This document shows, in pieces, positions 25,463-34,731 of a stretch of DNA of 64,000 bases (its first letter is position 1; each line of letters opens with the position of its first letter). The DNA lies in the NCBI GenBank assembly GCA_041686195.1, contig JAWLEI010000004.1:13778-77777 (forward strand), in the 5' to 3' direction. The notes beneath the pieces are model-generated. The model made no database searches. It was not told where the DNA came from and saw only the letters and a list, made by a program, of their open reading frames with translations. The DNA comes from Desulfovermiculus sp041686195 (lineage in GTDB: Bacteria; Desulfobacterota; Desulfovibrionia; Desulfovibrionales; Desulfothermaceae). Position numbers and translations under genes: made by a program.

Positions 25463-25488
25463 CCAGTCACGCGAAGACGCGTGACTGG
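25463..25488 (+). terminator. Hairpin after cphA
   Basis: Perfect 11-bp arms (CCAGTCACGCG 25463-25473, CGCGTGACTGG 25478-25488) with an AAGA loop, starting 2 bp after the cphA stop. No long T-run follows. It probably ends or stabilises the transcript. Confidence 0.65.
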
Positions 25489-25725
25489 TCAAAGTGGGCG
25501 AATGATCATTCGCCCCTTGTAAGCCAATTCTCCAGTTTCATCATGGATCAAATTGGGCGTCTGCGGCCAGCGGCGGCGCTGAATCCAGATCACTTCTGAC
25601 AACACGCATCTGAAAACAAAATTACCGGGCCAAAAAAAGATTTCCCACTACACCCTGAGCTGGTTTATGCGACCTCTGCCAAAAAATAAGTTCCCAGTCC
25701 TCATGAGGCTGGCTGGTTAAGGATC
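25489..25725. repeat. Repeat modules after cphA
   Basis: No gene. The palindrome GGGCGAATGATCATTCGCCC is at 25496-25515. A reverse CCAGTTTCATC/ATCAAATTGGGCG module is near 25532-25560, and a GCGGCCAGCGGCGGCGCTGAA tail near 25564-25584 also occurs with it at other sites in similar form. Confidence 0.55.
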
Positions 25726-26484
25726 ATGTTTACCAAAACGCTGTTGAGTATAGGAATCATATTGGTGCTCGGCATTCTGGTGCTGGTCATATATGGAGTT
25801 GACCAGGAGAGAGAGCCACCAGCTGTTGACGATGACCGAATACAGACCAGGCCCAGGGCGGAATCGGCTGATCAGGTATATTCCGGATATGTATACTGGG
25901 ATCAGAGGCATGAGGAGCTGAAATACCAGCCTTGCGGGGATAAAGTGCGGGTGTACACACTTCAGGCCGCAGACATAAAAAATGATACGTGGTCTGAATT
26001 GGTCCACAACTTAAAACAGAGGCCCCACGTTCCGCGCTTTGTGGTTCTGGCCGGGGCCAAAAAAGAATCAATGCAGGATAAAGATGAACGAGTCCTTCAG
26101 GCCTTTGAGGTGATCCGGATCGACGCCCAAGGCAACTGTAAGGAGGACAAGATAATGCTTACTTCCCCGTTGCCAGGAGAGAAGATCGATTCTCCACTGC
26201 TTGTCCAGGGCAGGGCCAGAGGAAACTGGTTTTTTGAAGGAGATTTCCCGGTTCTGCTGACCAATTGGGACGGCCTGATCATTGCCCAGGGGGTCGCTTC
26301 GGCCCAGGGTGAGTGGATGACCCGGGGTTTTGTTTCTTTTACCTGCCGCCTGACTTTCGAGTCCCCAGCTTACGGCCAGCAAGGCACCTTGATTCTGCGC
26401 AAGGACAATCCTTCGGACAATCCGGCTTTGGATGAGGCCCTGGAAATACCAGTCCGTTTCCAGGAAGTTGACAAAGATCCGTAA
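25726..26484 (+). CDS. Membrane-anchored protein with Gmad2-type immunoglobulin-like domain
   Basis: A 252-residue protein with an N-terminal membrane segment (about residues 7-25) and no lipobox, so it is probably anchored facing the periplasm. The C-terminal domain (about 140-250) matches the Gmad2 fold: it opens LTSPLPGEKIDSPLLVQGRA and continues with NWFFEGDFPVLL and the final EIPVRF strand. Gmad2 domains occur in bacterial envelope and spore-germination-related proteins and are thought to bind ligands. The middle section (about 40-130) is unrecognised. It precedes the histidine kinase by 34 bp on the same strand, so they may be co-expressed. Confidence 0.78.
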   Translation: MFTKTLLSIGIILVLGILVLVIYGVDQEREPPAVDDDRIQTRPRAESADQVYSGYVYWDQRHEELKYQPCGDKVRVYTLQAADIKNDTWSELVHNLKQRPHVPRFVVLAGAKKESMQDKDERVLQAFEVIRIDAQGNCKEDKIMLTSPLPGEKIDSPLLVQGRARGNWFFEGDFPVLLTNWDGLIIAQGVASAQGEWMTRGFVSFTCRLTFESPAYGQQGTLILRKDNPSDNPALDEALEIPVRFQEVDKDP

Positions 26485-26518
26485 ATATCTATGAGTTTGA
26501 CTGCTAATAAATAAAGTT

Positions 26519-28447
26519 ATGGAAAGAAAGAATTGCGATACGATTCAGGCCCAGGTTCTTGAAAACGTACCGGTCATTATTGCCTTTCACGATACCCAGC
26601 AAAATATTTTGTGGGCGAATAAAGCCTACCGAGACGCTACTGGGGCATCCATCGAAGAAATAAGGGGAAAGCAGTGTCACCTTGTTTGGAAACTTATGGA
26701 ACGTTGCAGCAATTGTCCGGTTACCAAAGCCTTAGAGACAGGCAGGTTTGCTGAGGCTGAGCTTATCCCGGAAAACCAGAAATCCTGGCCCAAGTCCCAA
26801 GGTTACTGGTTATCACGGGCAATGCCCATCAAGGATGAGAAGGGGCAGACCATCGGGGTAGTGGAAGCTGCTTTTGAACTTACTGAGAGGAGAAAGGCTG
26901 AGATTGGTAAGTTAAAAGAAAGCGAGGATCGCTATAGAAGCATATTCGAGGAGGCAGGAGAGGGAATATTTCTTATGGATTCTGAAGGATATATAAGAGA
27001 TTGCAATCCCACTGCATGCAACATGCTTGGTTATCAACCAAATGAACTTCTTCAGAAGAGAATAGCTGATCTTATTTCATCTGCAGATCATAATGAATGT
27101 TTCTTTTTTACAGACGATGCCTCTCAAAAAACAAATGTCCGTCTTGAACGGGAATTGCTTTGCAAAGATGGAAGCAGCCGCAGCACTGAAGAAATTCTGG
27201 TCAGACTTCATACCGGTGAGTTTTTAGCCATGTTCCGTGATATTACCGAGAGGAAGCAGGCTGTGGAGGAAAGGGAAAATCTTCAAAAGCAACTGCTTCA
27301 GGCTCAGAAAATGGATTCCATCGGCCGCTTGGCTGGTGGTGTAGCTCATGACTTGAACAACATGCTCCTGGTCATTCTGGGATATGGCGATTTGCTGTTG
27401 GCTGCCCCCGAGCTGGATGCCGAGCAAAAAAAAATTGCCGAGCTTATACACCGGGCCAGTGAGCGCAGCCGGAATCTGGTGCAGCAACTTCTGGCCTTCA
27501 GCCGCAGGCAGACCTTGAAGGTGGAGAATCTGGATGTAAATCAAGTTCTTTCAAATTTTGAAGTCTTTTTGCACAAGACAATACGAGAAGATATCACCAT
27601 CCATTTCAAACTCGGGGCCAACCTCCAGGCCATTCGGGCAGATCGGACTCAGCTGGAGCAGATCATCCTTAATCTGGCTATCAATGCCCAGGATGCCATG
27701 CCCAAGGGAGGGACCATGACCGTAGAAACTCATATGGCAGACCTGAAGGATATACATGCGGCCAATCAGCGGGACCTGGAGCCTGGAAGCTATATCCTGC
27801 TCATAGTCAATGATACCGGCCAGGGCATGGACAAAGAGACTCAAGACAATATCTTTGAACCGTTTTTCACTACCAAGGCGACAGGAAAAGGAACAGGCCT
27901 TGGCCTGGCTTCGGTTTACGGGGTTGTTAAGCAACACCAAGGGAATATTCTGGTTTCAAGCGAACCCGGCCAGGGAACAACCTTTACTATTTATCTTCCT
28001 GCAGCGGAGAGTATACAGGCAAAAGAGCGATCGTTTACTGATGAACAACGAAATATTCGGGGACAGGATGTTCGGGGACAGGAAACTGTGCTTGTTGTCG
28101 AGGACAACGATATGGTCCAGGAATTGACAGTGACTGTGCTGAAAGACCAGGGATACAATGTACTCTGTGCTTCGAGTGGAGCTGAATGTCTTGAGCTGCT
28201 CAGCAGGCACACGCATTCCCTTGATCTTTTGCTCACTGATGTGGTCATTCCGGATATGGACGGAAAAACTTTGTATGAACACGTGGTGCAGAGTTTCCCA
28301 GCCCTGAAGGTCATTTATATGTCTGGATACACTGAAGCCTTCATCAGCCAGCATGGGGTTCTGGATGAGGGTGTTGCATTTCTCCAGAAGCCCTTCTCGG
28401 TCCAGGACCTGTGTGCGCGAGTAAGAGGTGTCCTGGATGAAAAATAA
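26519..28447 (+). CDS. Hybrid sensor histidine kinase (PAS-PAS-HK-REC)
   Basis: A 642-residue cytoplasmic kinase with no membrane segment. The first PAS domain (about 10-125) has a cysteine cluster insertion (CHLVWKLMERCSNCPV near 57-72). A second PAS domain covers about 135-255. The dimerisation helix has the phosphorylated His277 in GGVAHDLNN. The ATPase domain has NLAINAQDAM near 385, DTGQGM near 432 and TGKGTGLGLA near 458. The receiver domain at about 522-640 has VVEDND and the phosphoacceptor in LLLTDVVIPDMDG. It would sense a cytoplasmic signal, possibly redox through the cysteines, and relay phosphate internally; no separate output gene lies beside it. Confidence 0.92.
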   Translation: MERKNCDTIQAQVLENVPVIIAFHDTQQNILWANKAYRDATGASIEEIRGKQCHLVWKLMERCSNCPVTKALETGRFAEAELIPENQKSWPKSQGYWLSRAMPIKDEKGQTIGVVEAAFELTERRKAEIGKLKESEDRYRSIFEEAGEGIFLMDSEGYIRDCNPTACNMLGYQPNELLQKRIADLISSADHNECFFFTDDASQKTNVRLERELLCKDGSSRSTEEILVRLHTGEFLAMFRDITERKQAVEERENLQKQLLQAQKMDSIGRLAGGVAHDLNNMLLVILGYGDLLLAAPELDAEQKKIAELIHRASERSRNLVQQLLAFSRRQTLKVENLDVNQVLSNFEVFLHKTIREDITIHFKLGANLQAIRADRTQLEQIILNLAINAQDAMPKGGTMTVETHMADLKDIHAANQRDLEPGSYILLIVNDTGQGMDKETQDNIFEPFFTTKATGKGTGLGLASVYGVVKQHQGNILVSSEPGQGTTFTIYLPAAESIQAKERSFTDEQRNIRGQDVRGQETVLVVEDNDMVQELTVTVLKDQGYNVLCASSGAECLELLSRHTHSLDLLLTDVVIPDMDGKTLYEHVVQSFPALKVIYMSGYTEAFISQHGVLDEGVAFLQKPFSVQDLCARVRGVLDEK

Positions 28448-28562
28448 CTCGTACAGGACACGCTCCGCACAGAGCTCTTGTCTGGATGGGGTGTGAACGT
28501 TTATCATGATCCACTACAGGAGCTGAAGGCAGGCTCAATAAAAACAAAACATATAGGAAAAG

Positions 28563-30485
28563 ATGTCTCTGCTCACAGCATCGCAACTCTGCTTAAACTT
28601 CATAGGGACCCCGATTTTGGATCATGTGGATGTGCATATCCACCCTGGCGATCGCCTGTGTCTTGTGGGACGCAATGGGGCGGGCAAGTCCACTCTTATG
28701 CATATCCTAAGTAAAACGCGTGTTCCGGATTCCGGAATGGTGTACTGGGCACCAGACGTGGAAGTGGCCAATTTGCCTCAGGAAATTCCGGCAGCGGGAA
28801 TAAAGACCAGCGTTTATGCCCTTGTGGCATCCGGATTAGGCCGGCAGGGCGAGAGCCTGGTGGCCTATCAACAGCAGCTCGCTGCCCTGGACAAAGGCCA
28901 GACCAGGGATATGCGGGCTCTGGAGTCAGCTCAGCACGAGGTTGAGCGCCACAATGGATGGGACGCCGACCGGAAAATACAGGAGATGCTCACCCGGCTC
29001 AAACTGGACGGAGCATCTTCGACCAGCAAACTCTCCGGGGGTGTCCTGCGGCGGGCTTTGCTGGCCAAAGCCCTGGTCGGAAGTCCGGATATCCTGTTTT
29101 TGGATGAGCCAACCAACCATCTGGACATGCAATCCATCCAGTGGCTGGAAGATTACATCCTGCGCCATGTGCCGACCCTGGTCTTTGTTACCCACGACCG
29201 GGCCTTTCTGAGCCGGGTTGCCAATGGGATTTTGGAGCTCGATCGTGGGGGCTTGGCCCGGTGGGCATGTGATTATGCCACATATTGCCAGCGCAAGGAA
29301 GCAGCTTTGGACGCAGAAGAGGAGAGGTGGCGGCGTCAAAACCAGCGTCTGGCCGAGGAGGAAGCCTGGCTGCGCAAGGGGCTCAAGGCCAGGCGGAAGC
29401 GGAATATGGGCCGGGTTCGGGCGCTGGAGAAACTGCGCCGCGATTGCCGGGAGCGGCGGCAACGGAAGGGTCAGGCCCGGTTGGCTATCCAGGAAGCCAG
29501 GCAAAGCGGACGCGTGGTGGTGGAGGCAGAGGAAATCAGCCTGGGCTATGGTCAGTCAGCGATGGTCAAAGATTTTTCCCTGGTCATATTGCGGGGTGAT
29601 AAGATTGGTATAGTCGGACCCAACGGGTGCGGCAAGACGACCTTGCTGCGCGGGCTGTTTGGTGATTTGAGGCCGGAGCGGGGACGGTTACGGCAGGGAA
29701 CCAATCTGCATATCGCATATTCAGACCAGATGCGGGAGGCCCTGCCCCCTGAGACCCCGGCCCGGAAGATAATAGCCGATGGAAATGACTTCCTGGATGT
29801 GGGGAACAAACGCCGGCATGTTGTGTCCTATCTGCGGGATTTTCTGTTTACGCCGGAACGGGCCCAGGTGCCCAGCAAGCTGCTTTCCGGCGGAGAGCGC
29901 AACCGGCTCTTGTTGGCTGCGCTGTTCGCCAAACCGGCCAATGTGCTGGTCTTGGATGAGCCGACCAATGACCTGGACAGCGAGACCTTGGAGCTTCTGG
30001 AAGCCAAACTTGTGGATTTTGAGGGGACAGTCATTGTCGTCAGCCATGACCGGCAGTTTCTGGAAAACGTTGTCTCTTCGACATTGGTTTTCCAAGGCCA
30101 GGGACAGGTTGTGGAATATGCCGGGGCTGTGCCGGATTGGGGGCAGCTCTGGAATGAGCCTGGCTGGGACAAGACGCAAAAGGTACAGAAAAAGAAAGTA
30201 TTGAAAAGAGCGGAGCCAAAAGCCCGGCCCCGGCGGTTGACTTTTCAAGAGGCCCGAGAACTGGAGCAGCTTCCGGAGGAGATCGAAGCCAAGGAAGAGG
30301 AGCTGGTTCAACTGCATGCGGACATGGCCGGAGAAGATTTTTACCGCCAGGATGAGGTCTTGATCAAACAGGCCATGGATCGCCTGAGCTCTTTGCAGCA
30401 AGAGATTGAAGAGGTATATGTGCGCTGGGAAGAATTGGAAAGTATTCGACAAAACCAGGAAGGAAAAGCAAGAGTTCAAAACTAA
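28563..30485 (+). CDS. uup: ABC-F ATPase, Uup type
   Basis: A 640-residue protein with two ABC ATPase domains and no membrane segment. Walker A motifs are GRNGAGKST near 36-44 and GPNGCGKTT near 352-360. The signature segments are KLSGGVLRRA and LLSGGERNRL. Between them lies the ABC-F linker, rich in Arg and Glu. The last 75 residues form a coiled coil (LTFQEARELEQLPEEIEAKE), the DNA-binding-type C-terminus of Uup. Family members act on ribosomes or on replication/recombination intermediates. It follows the kinase gene by 115 bp and appears independent. Confidence 0.93.
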   Translation: MSLLTASQLCLNFIGTPILDHVDVHIHPGDRLCLVGRNGAGKSTLMHILSKTRVPDSGMVYWAPDVEVANLPQEIPAAGIKTSVYALVASGLGRQGESLVAYQQQLAALDKGQTRDMRALESAQHEVERHNGWDADRKIQEMLTRLKLDGASSTSKLSGGVLRRALLAKALVGSPDILFLDEPTNHLDMQSIQWLEDYILRHVPTLVFVTHDRAFLSRVANGILELDRGGLARWACDYATYCQRKEAALDAEEERWRRQNQRLAEEEAWLRKGLKARRKRNMGRVRALEKLRRDCRERRQRKGQARLAIQEARQSGRVVVEAEEISLGYGQSAMVKDFSLVILRGDKIGIVGPNGCGKTTLLRGLFGDLRPERGRLRQGTNLHIAYSDQMREALPPETPARKIIADGNDFLDVGNKRRHVVSYLRDFLFTPERAQVPSKLLSGGERNRLLLAALFAKPANVLVLDEPTNDLDSETLELLEAKLVDFEGTVIVVSHDRQFLENVVSSTLVFQGQGQVVEYAGAVPDWGQLWNEPGWDKTQKVQKKKVLKRAEPKARPRRLTFQEARELEQLPEEIEAKEEELVQLHADMAGEDFYRQDEVLIKQAMDRLSSLQQEIEEVYVRWEELESIRQNQEGKARVQN

Positions 30486-30648
30486 AAAAGTGTGCTTTCC
30501 AGCCTTGCCTCCGACAAGTCTGAACTATTTTTGGGCCAAAGCGCCCAAAAAAGAAAATTTGCCGGATTGATCATGAATGAAACTTACGTTTGGCCTATTG
30601 ACCTGGAAATGCATATGTTTCTGCCAAAAGGCTTTAAGGAGCAGGATC
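30486..30648. repeat. Copy of the two-hairpin GCC repeat module
   Basis: About 30502-30584 carries a TTGCCTCCGACAA mini-hairpin, then GGGCCAAAGCGCCC inside a T-run/A-run stem, then TTTGCCGGATTGATCA and GATGAAAC-like sequence. The same order occurs at 34517, 37440, 46266 and 62938. AAGGAG before the next gene lies outside the module. Confidence 0.65.
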
Positions 30649-30990
30649 ATGATCGAGAGTTACTCTTTCGGCCGAATGAAAATTCAAGGCCGGGTGTTCA
30701 CTGAAGATGTTTTGATCTGCAAGGAGGACGTAATTTCACCGTGGTGGAGAGAGCGAGGGCATGCGGTAACGATCAGAGACCTGGATGCGATAATTGGCTA
30801 TAAACCACAGATCATCATCCTTGGCCAAGGGGAGCCCGGAATGATGAAAGGCACCCAAGAACTGCAGGCCCATCTCCAGACATTGGGTATTGAGTTCATC
30901 CAGGTCCCGACCAAGAAGGCGGTTGAGCTGTTCAACCGCCATTTGGAGCAAGCGAAAACGGTTTGCGCTGGGTTTCATCTGACCTGTTGA
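30649..30990 (+). CDS. Mth938/NDUFAF3-like domain protein (DUF498)
   Basis: A 113-residue single-domain protein with the Mth938 fold pattern: a central IIILGQGEPG segment near 64-73 and the C-terminal GIEFIQVPTKKAVELFN helix. The family is small, soluble and of unsettled role; the human relative NDUFAF3 is a respiratory complex I assembly factor. The ATG at 30649, with AAGGAG before it, is used instead of an upstream start within the repeat module. It converges on the M48 peptidase gene, with stop codons only 7 bp apart. Confidence 0.85.
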   Translation: MIESYSFGRMKIQGRVFTEDVLICKEDVISPWWRERGHAVTIRDLDAIIGYKPQIIILGQGEPGMMKGTQELQAHLQTLGIEFIQVPTKKAVELFNRHLEQAKTVCAGFHLTC

Positions 30991-30997
30991 AAGGTAT

Positions 30998-32230
30998 TCA
31001 TCCATGCCGCAGGGCCCGGATACGTTCAAGGACTGGAGGATGAGAGTATTCCAGGTAGACCTTGAGCGGATGAGGGGTCAGGTTGGACAAATTATCTCTG
31101 GAAAGCTTTTTCAGGGCCTGGATAAGAGACTCCGGCTGCCTTGTAGTCCTGGCTGCAAACGCGTCAGCCTCGAATTCATGTTGACGGGAAAGATAATGCA
31201 AAGCAATGGAGAGCAGCAGGGAAAGCGGGGTGTACACAAGCAGGAACAAGACCAGGCCGGCATGCACGGAAGCTTGCTCCAGCCAGAAGGCCTCAAAAAG
31301 GGGGTCAAACCTGACCGCTGCTGCGAGCAAGAAGAGAACGATTCCCGTTTTGCCTATTCCCAAGAGCAGCATTTTACGGATGTGCCTTAATTTCCAGTGT
31401 CCGACTTCATGGGCCAGGACCGCAACCAGTTCCTCTGGAGAGTGTTTCTCAAGCAAGGTATCAAAAAGAGCAATTCTCTTTTTGCGGCCAAAGCCGGTAA
31501 AAAATGCATTCGACCTGGCTGATCGTTTGGAGCCGTCCATGACCAAAATGTCCTGGATCGTAACTCCGTTTTGTCTGGCGTATTCCAGGATTCTGTCTTT
31601 CAGCTCCCCATCCTCAAGCGGCATAAAGGTGTTGAACAGGGGCAGGATCCAGGTTGGAGCGATGTACTGTACTCCGATCAGCACTGTACTGACTCCACCC
31701 CAGGCCCATACCCAGCCCCAGGCCGGATAAGCGTTTAGAAAGAGAATGGTTCCGGCCAGGCAGGGGCCGCCGATAAGCAGGACGAGCAGAAAGCCTTTGA
31801 GTTTGTCCTGCAAAAAAGTGGCCAGGCTCATACGGTTGAACCCGAATTTCTCCTCCAAAACAAAGGTTGAGTAAAGCTGAAACGGCAGGAAGAGCAGGTC
31901 CGAGGCCAGACCAAGAAGCCCCAGGAAGATCAGTCCGCTGAGGACAGGATGTAGGCCCATAGAGCGGACCCAGGCGTCCAGCCAGGGCAATCCTCCAGAT
32001 ACGATGAAAATCACCAGGATGATCAGGCCGAGGCTTGAGGATGTCAGGTCCAGTTTCGTTTTGGCCTTTGTATAGTCCTGAGCGGTCAGGTAGGTCTGGG
32101 GATCAAAGACATCTGCAAACTCCCGGGGCAAGGATGACTTGAGCGACTTGAGATTGAGCAGGTCGGCCAGGCTTTGGACCAGATGGGTTCCGATCAGGAA
32201 AATCAGGACGAAGATGAGTATGAGATGCAT
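30998..32230 (-). CDS. M48-family (Ste24-like) membrane metallopeptidase
   Basis: A 410-residue integral membrane protease. The zinc motif HEVGH (in VLAHEVGHWKLRH) is near residue 275, and the third-ligand region EFEADAFA is near 352. Several transmembrane segments flank both, as in Ste24/CaaX protease-1. These enzymes remove damaged or misfolded membrane proteins in bacteria. The ATG at 32230 is chosen over a TTG at 32239, although its AAGG ribosome site is distant (about 10 bp). Its 3' end abuts the convergent Mth938-like gene. Confidence 0.9.
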   Translation of the reverse strand: MHLILIFVLIFLIGTHLVQSLADLLNLKSLKSSLPREFADVFDPQTYLTAQDYTKAKTKLDLTSSSLGLIILVIFIVSGGLPWLDAWVRSMGLHPVLSGLIFLGLLGLASDLLFLPFQLYSTFVLEEKFGFNRMSLATFLQDKLKGFLLVLLIGGPCLAGTILFLNAYPAWGWVWAWGGVSTVLIGVQYIAPTWILPLFNTFMPLEDGELKDRILEYARQNGVTIQDILVMDGSKRSARSNAFFTGFGRKKRIALFDTLLEKHSPEELVAVLAHEVGHWKLRHIRKMLLLGIGKTGIVLFLLAAAVRFDPLFEAFWLEQASVHAGLVLFLLVYTPLSLLLSIALHYLSRQHEFEADAFAARTTRQPESLIQALKKLSRDNLSNLTPHPLKVYLEYSHPPVLERIRALRHG

Positions 32231-32309
32231 AAAACACAACCTTCTACAATGACTCTGCCCAGGGAAAAACAGGGGTGAACCGGATCAGGAGATATCTCCT
32301 TGGGAAGGT

Positions 32310-33038
32310 TTACTGCCAATCCAGATAGCCGGGTCCGCCCAAGGCCCTGACCTGGGCTTTTATTTGAGAGGCTCTTTTGCGCACATATTCAGAAGGACGG
32401 GCCGCAGACATGCGTTTCGGGCTCGGCAGTACAGCGGCCAGAAGTGCGGCCTCATGGAGTGTGACCTGGGCTGGGCGTTTGGCGAAAAACAAACGACTCG
32501 CTGCCTCCACCCCATAGGTCCTGGGCCCAAACTCCACAACATTGAGATAGACCTCTAATATTCGGCGTTTGGGCCAGGTAAGCTCGATAATTATGGTGAA
32601 ATATGCTTCCAGAGCCTTGCGCACCAGGTTGCGCCCGGGCCAAAGGTACAGGTTCTTGGCCAGCTGTTGGGAAATCGTGCTCGCCCCGCGAGGTTGATTG
32701 CTCTCTTCCCGGAGTGCTTTCATAAGTGATTGGAAGTCAAAACCATGGTGATCTGGGAACTTCTGGTCTTCGGCCGCGACCACGGCGATGGGAACAGCGG
32801 GCGAGATCTGATCCCAGGGGACCCATTGGTGGTGAATGGGCCCTTCATGGCTCAGCCAATCCTGGAGGATAAATGAGGTTGTAGGTGGTTGGAGCCACCG
32901 CCAGGGCAGGGTCACGGCAATGCTCAGGAGCAGAAGGAAACCAAAGGCTCTCGCAGCCCACCGCCACCAAGGCCTTTTCCCAGTCATGCCAGAGAGCTTT
33001 GGCAGACGAATTCTGGACCAGCGGAGAAATGTACGCAT
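32310..33038 (-). CDS. mtgA: Monofunctional peptidoglycan glycosyltransferase
   Basis: A 242-residue membrane-anchored GT51 enzyme that polymerises lipid II into glycan strands at the periplasmic face. The N-terminal membrane helix is near 27-46. Family motifs follow in order: EDQKFPDHHGFD (catalytic Glu) near 92, GASTISQQLAKN near 122, RKALEAYFTI near 143 and RRILEVYLNVVEFG near 160. Length is normal. The ATG at 33038 is used; the stop of the upstream nlpC-type gene overlaps it (TGATG), so the two envelope genes are translationally coupled. Confidence 0.93.
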   Translation of the reverse strand: MRTFLRWSRIRLPKLSGMTGKRPWWRWAARAFGFLLLLSIAVTLPWRWLQPPTTSFILQDWLSHEGPIHHQWVPWDQISPAVPIAVVAAEDQKFPDHHGFDFQSLMKALREESNQPRGASTISQQLAKNLYLWPGRNLVRKALEAYFTIIIELTWPKRRILEVYLNVVEFGPRTYGVEAASRLFFAKRPAQVTLHEAALLAAVLPSPKRMSAARPSEYVRKRASQIKAQVRALGGPGYLDWQ

Positions 33039-33862
33039 CACTGGAGATATGTCCTGGCTCCGGCAAAGCTGTTTTGGTAATATGGGCTTTTCAAAGAGCT
33101 GATTCTGACAGTTTTACCTCTGCTTGGGGCGTGAATAAAACGGCCGTTTCCTGCGTAGACCCCGACATGGGAAACCTTTTGCGAAGCTGACGGAGCGAAG
33201 AAGACCAGGTCACCCTTGGTTAATGTGTTGCGGTTGATCGCGGTGCCTGCCCCGAACTGATCCCTGGAGGTCCGGGGCAAATCAAGTCCGTTGAGCCGGT
33301 ATACAGCCATGGTCAGACCGCTGCAGTCAAAGCCCTCTTCAGCTCGGGTTCCACCCCACTGATAGGGCAGACCGATGAAATCTTTTGCTGTCTGCACAAG
33401 CTTTTCCCGCAGGTGCCTGTGGTCGCCGGCTTTGGATCCGGCCAGTGAAGAATCCTGGGGCCTGACTATATAATATGTTGTGATATAGCCTGAGTCGACT
33501 AAGTGCCGGGCTCGGGATTCTGCGGTCTTTCTGGTGGAAAAATTGCCGAAGCGCACCTTGTACAGACCGGAGGGATGATGGAAGTAATAAGGCTCCAGCC
33601 CAAAATCATCAAGTTTTTCGGTCAGTCTTATGGCATTGTCGGCCTGGGAAAATGCCCCGGCCTGGATAGTATATCCCAGGGAGGAGAGTTGCTTTGTCTG
33701 GCTTTGGGGGGCTTGCGGTCCTGGCGTGTGCTTGGTTCCGCAACCGGAGAGCAAGCTCAGAGCACAAAGAATGCAAAAGAGAATCAGGGGAAACAACAAC
33801 CCTGGACTGCTCTGGTATGAATCGGCCTTGAGCCGGTTCTGTGTCTTTATACCTGGGCTCAT
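33038..33862 (-). CDS. SPOR-NlpC/P60 lipoprotein, putative cell wall endopeptidase
   Basis: A 274-residue protein from the chosen ATG at 33862. A hydrophobic stretch ends in the lipobox LLSGC near residue 38, so it is a lipoprotein. A SPOR domain (about 60-130, starting YTIQAGAF) binds denuded glycan strands. The C-terminal NlpC/P60 domain has the catalytic Cys in DCSGL, the His in SHVGVY and a third polar residue in FIHAPS. It would cleave peptide cross-links in murein. An upstream start at 33985 is possible, but its 41 extra residues lack a signal character. It is coupled to mtgA. Confidence 0.87.
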   Translation of the reverse strand: MSPGIKTQNRLKADSYQSSPGLLFPLILFCILCALSLLSGCGTKHTPGPQAPQSQTKQLSSLGYTIQAGAFSQADNAIRLTEKLDDFGLEPYYFHHPSGLYKVRFGNFSTRKTAESRARHLVDSGYITTYYIVRPQDSSLAGSKAGDHRHLREKLVQTAKDFIGLPYQWGGTRAEEGFDCSGLTMAVYRLNGLDLPRTSRDQFGAGTAINRNTLTKGDLVFFAPSASQKVSHVGVYAGNGRFIHAPSRGKTVRISSLKSPYYQNSFAGARTYLQ

Positions 33863-34061
33863 AAGAATAAGGGCACAAAGTTTTTTATTTACGGAGTGGC
33901 CTCGAATGATTTGACCGATCAATGGGCGTTTGACGGTGAGATCATGGCAGTTTGAACATGTCTTTGATGATATAATTGTCAGCAAAGTCCTGTTCCGTCA
34001 AGTCAAACTGTTCTGGTATGAAACTCCTGATGGGCAAATTGAATATGCAAAGGAGGTTGAA

Positions 34062-34502
34062 TTGAACAAGGCCCAAGACATAGATCCTGAAGTCAAAGCG
34101 TCGATCTTCCAGGCAGTGGAAAAAGAGCCGCTGGCCCGGAAAATGAATATGCGCCTTTTGGAATTGGGGTTGGGGTATTCAAAGGTCCAAATGCCCTATG
34201 ATCCTGACTCCATGGCCAACATATACTCCCGAGCCCACGGCGGGGCAATATTTTCCCTGATTGATGAAGCATTTGAGACTGCAAGCCAGACTGGGGGCTC
34301 CATAGCAGTGGCCTTAAATGTGAACGTGACCTATATCAAGAGCCCGACAAGTGCAATGATCCTGATGGCAGAGGCAAAAGAAATAAGTTGTTCCCGGAAG
34401 ACTGCTACGTATGACATCAGGGTCACAGATGCCAGCCAGGAGCTTGTGGCCGTGTGTCAGGCCGTTGCCTATAGAACAGGAAAGCCAATTTTTCAGATAT
34501 AG
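34062..34502 (+). CDS. PaaI-type hotdog thioesterase (TTG start)
   Basis: A 146-residue hotdog-fold acyl-CoA thioesterase. The family segment RAHGGAIFSLIDEAFE near 56-71 carries the usual HGG and the catalytic Asp/Glu region, and ALNVNVTYIKSP follows in the central strands. The TTG at 34062 is used because AAGGAGG (34050-34056) stands 5 bp before it and the resulting length is normal. The frame continues upstream to 33930, but that part has no family match. Substrate is unknown; family members hydrolyse aryl- or acyl-CoA. It is divergent from the SPOR-NlpC gene. Confidence 0.85.
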   Translation: MNKAQDIDPEVKASIFQAVEKEPLARKMNMRLLELGLGYSKVQMPYDPDSMANIYSRAHGGAIFSLIDEAFETASQTGGSIAVALNVNVTYIKSPTSAMILMAEAKEISCSRKTATYDIRVTDASQELVAVCQAVAYRTGKPIFQI

Positions 34503-34731
34503 TGTTCAGCTTTCAGCTTTGCCTCCGGCAAATCTGAAATATTTTTTTGCCCCAAAGCGGGCAAAAAAAGGAGAAGTTTGCCGGATTGATCAAGGATGAA
34601 ACTTTGAGTCACCCCTTGCGTCATTCCGGTACTGGATCGGGGTCCAGCACAGGCTCCAGCCGGAATCCAGACTGAAATTTTAAGAGCTGGACCCCGGCGT
34701 CCAGAGGACCTCGCCTTTTGTCCCTGGGAGT
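34503..34731. repeat. Repeat modules between thioesterase and DUF302 gene
   Basis: No gene. 34517-34604 is the two-hairpin module: TTTGCCTCCGGCAAA, then a 10-bp stem TTTTTTGCCC/GGGCAAAAAA, then TTTGCCGGATTGATCA. About 34618-34715 is a second module (CGTCATTCCGG through AAGAGCTGGACCCCGGC) that recurs at 37312-37410. Confidence 0.65.
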
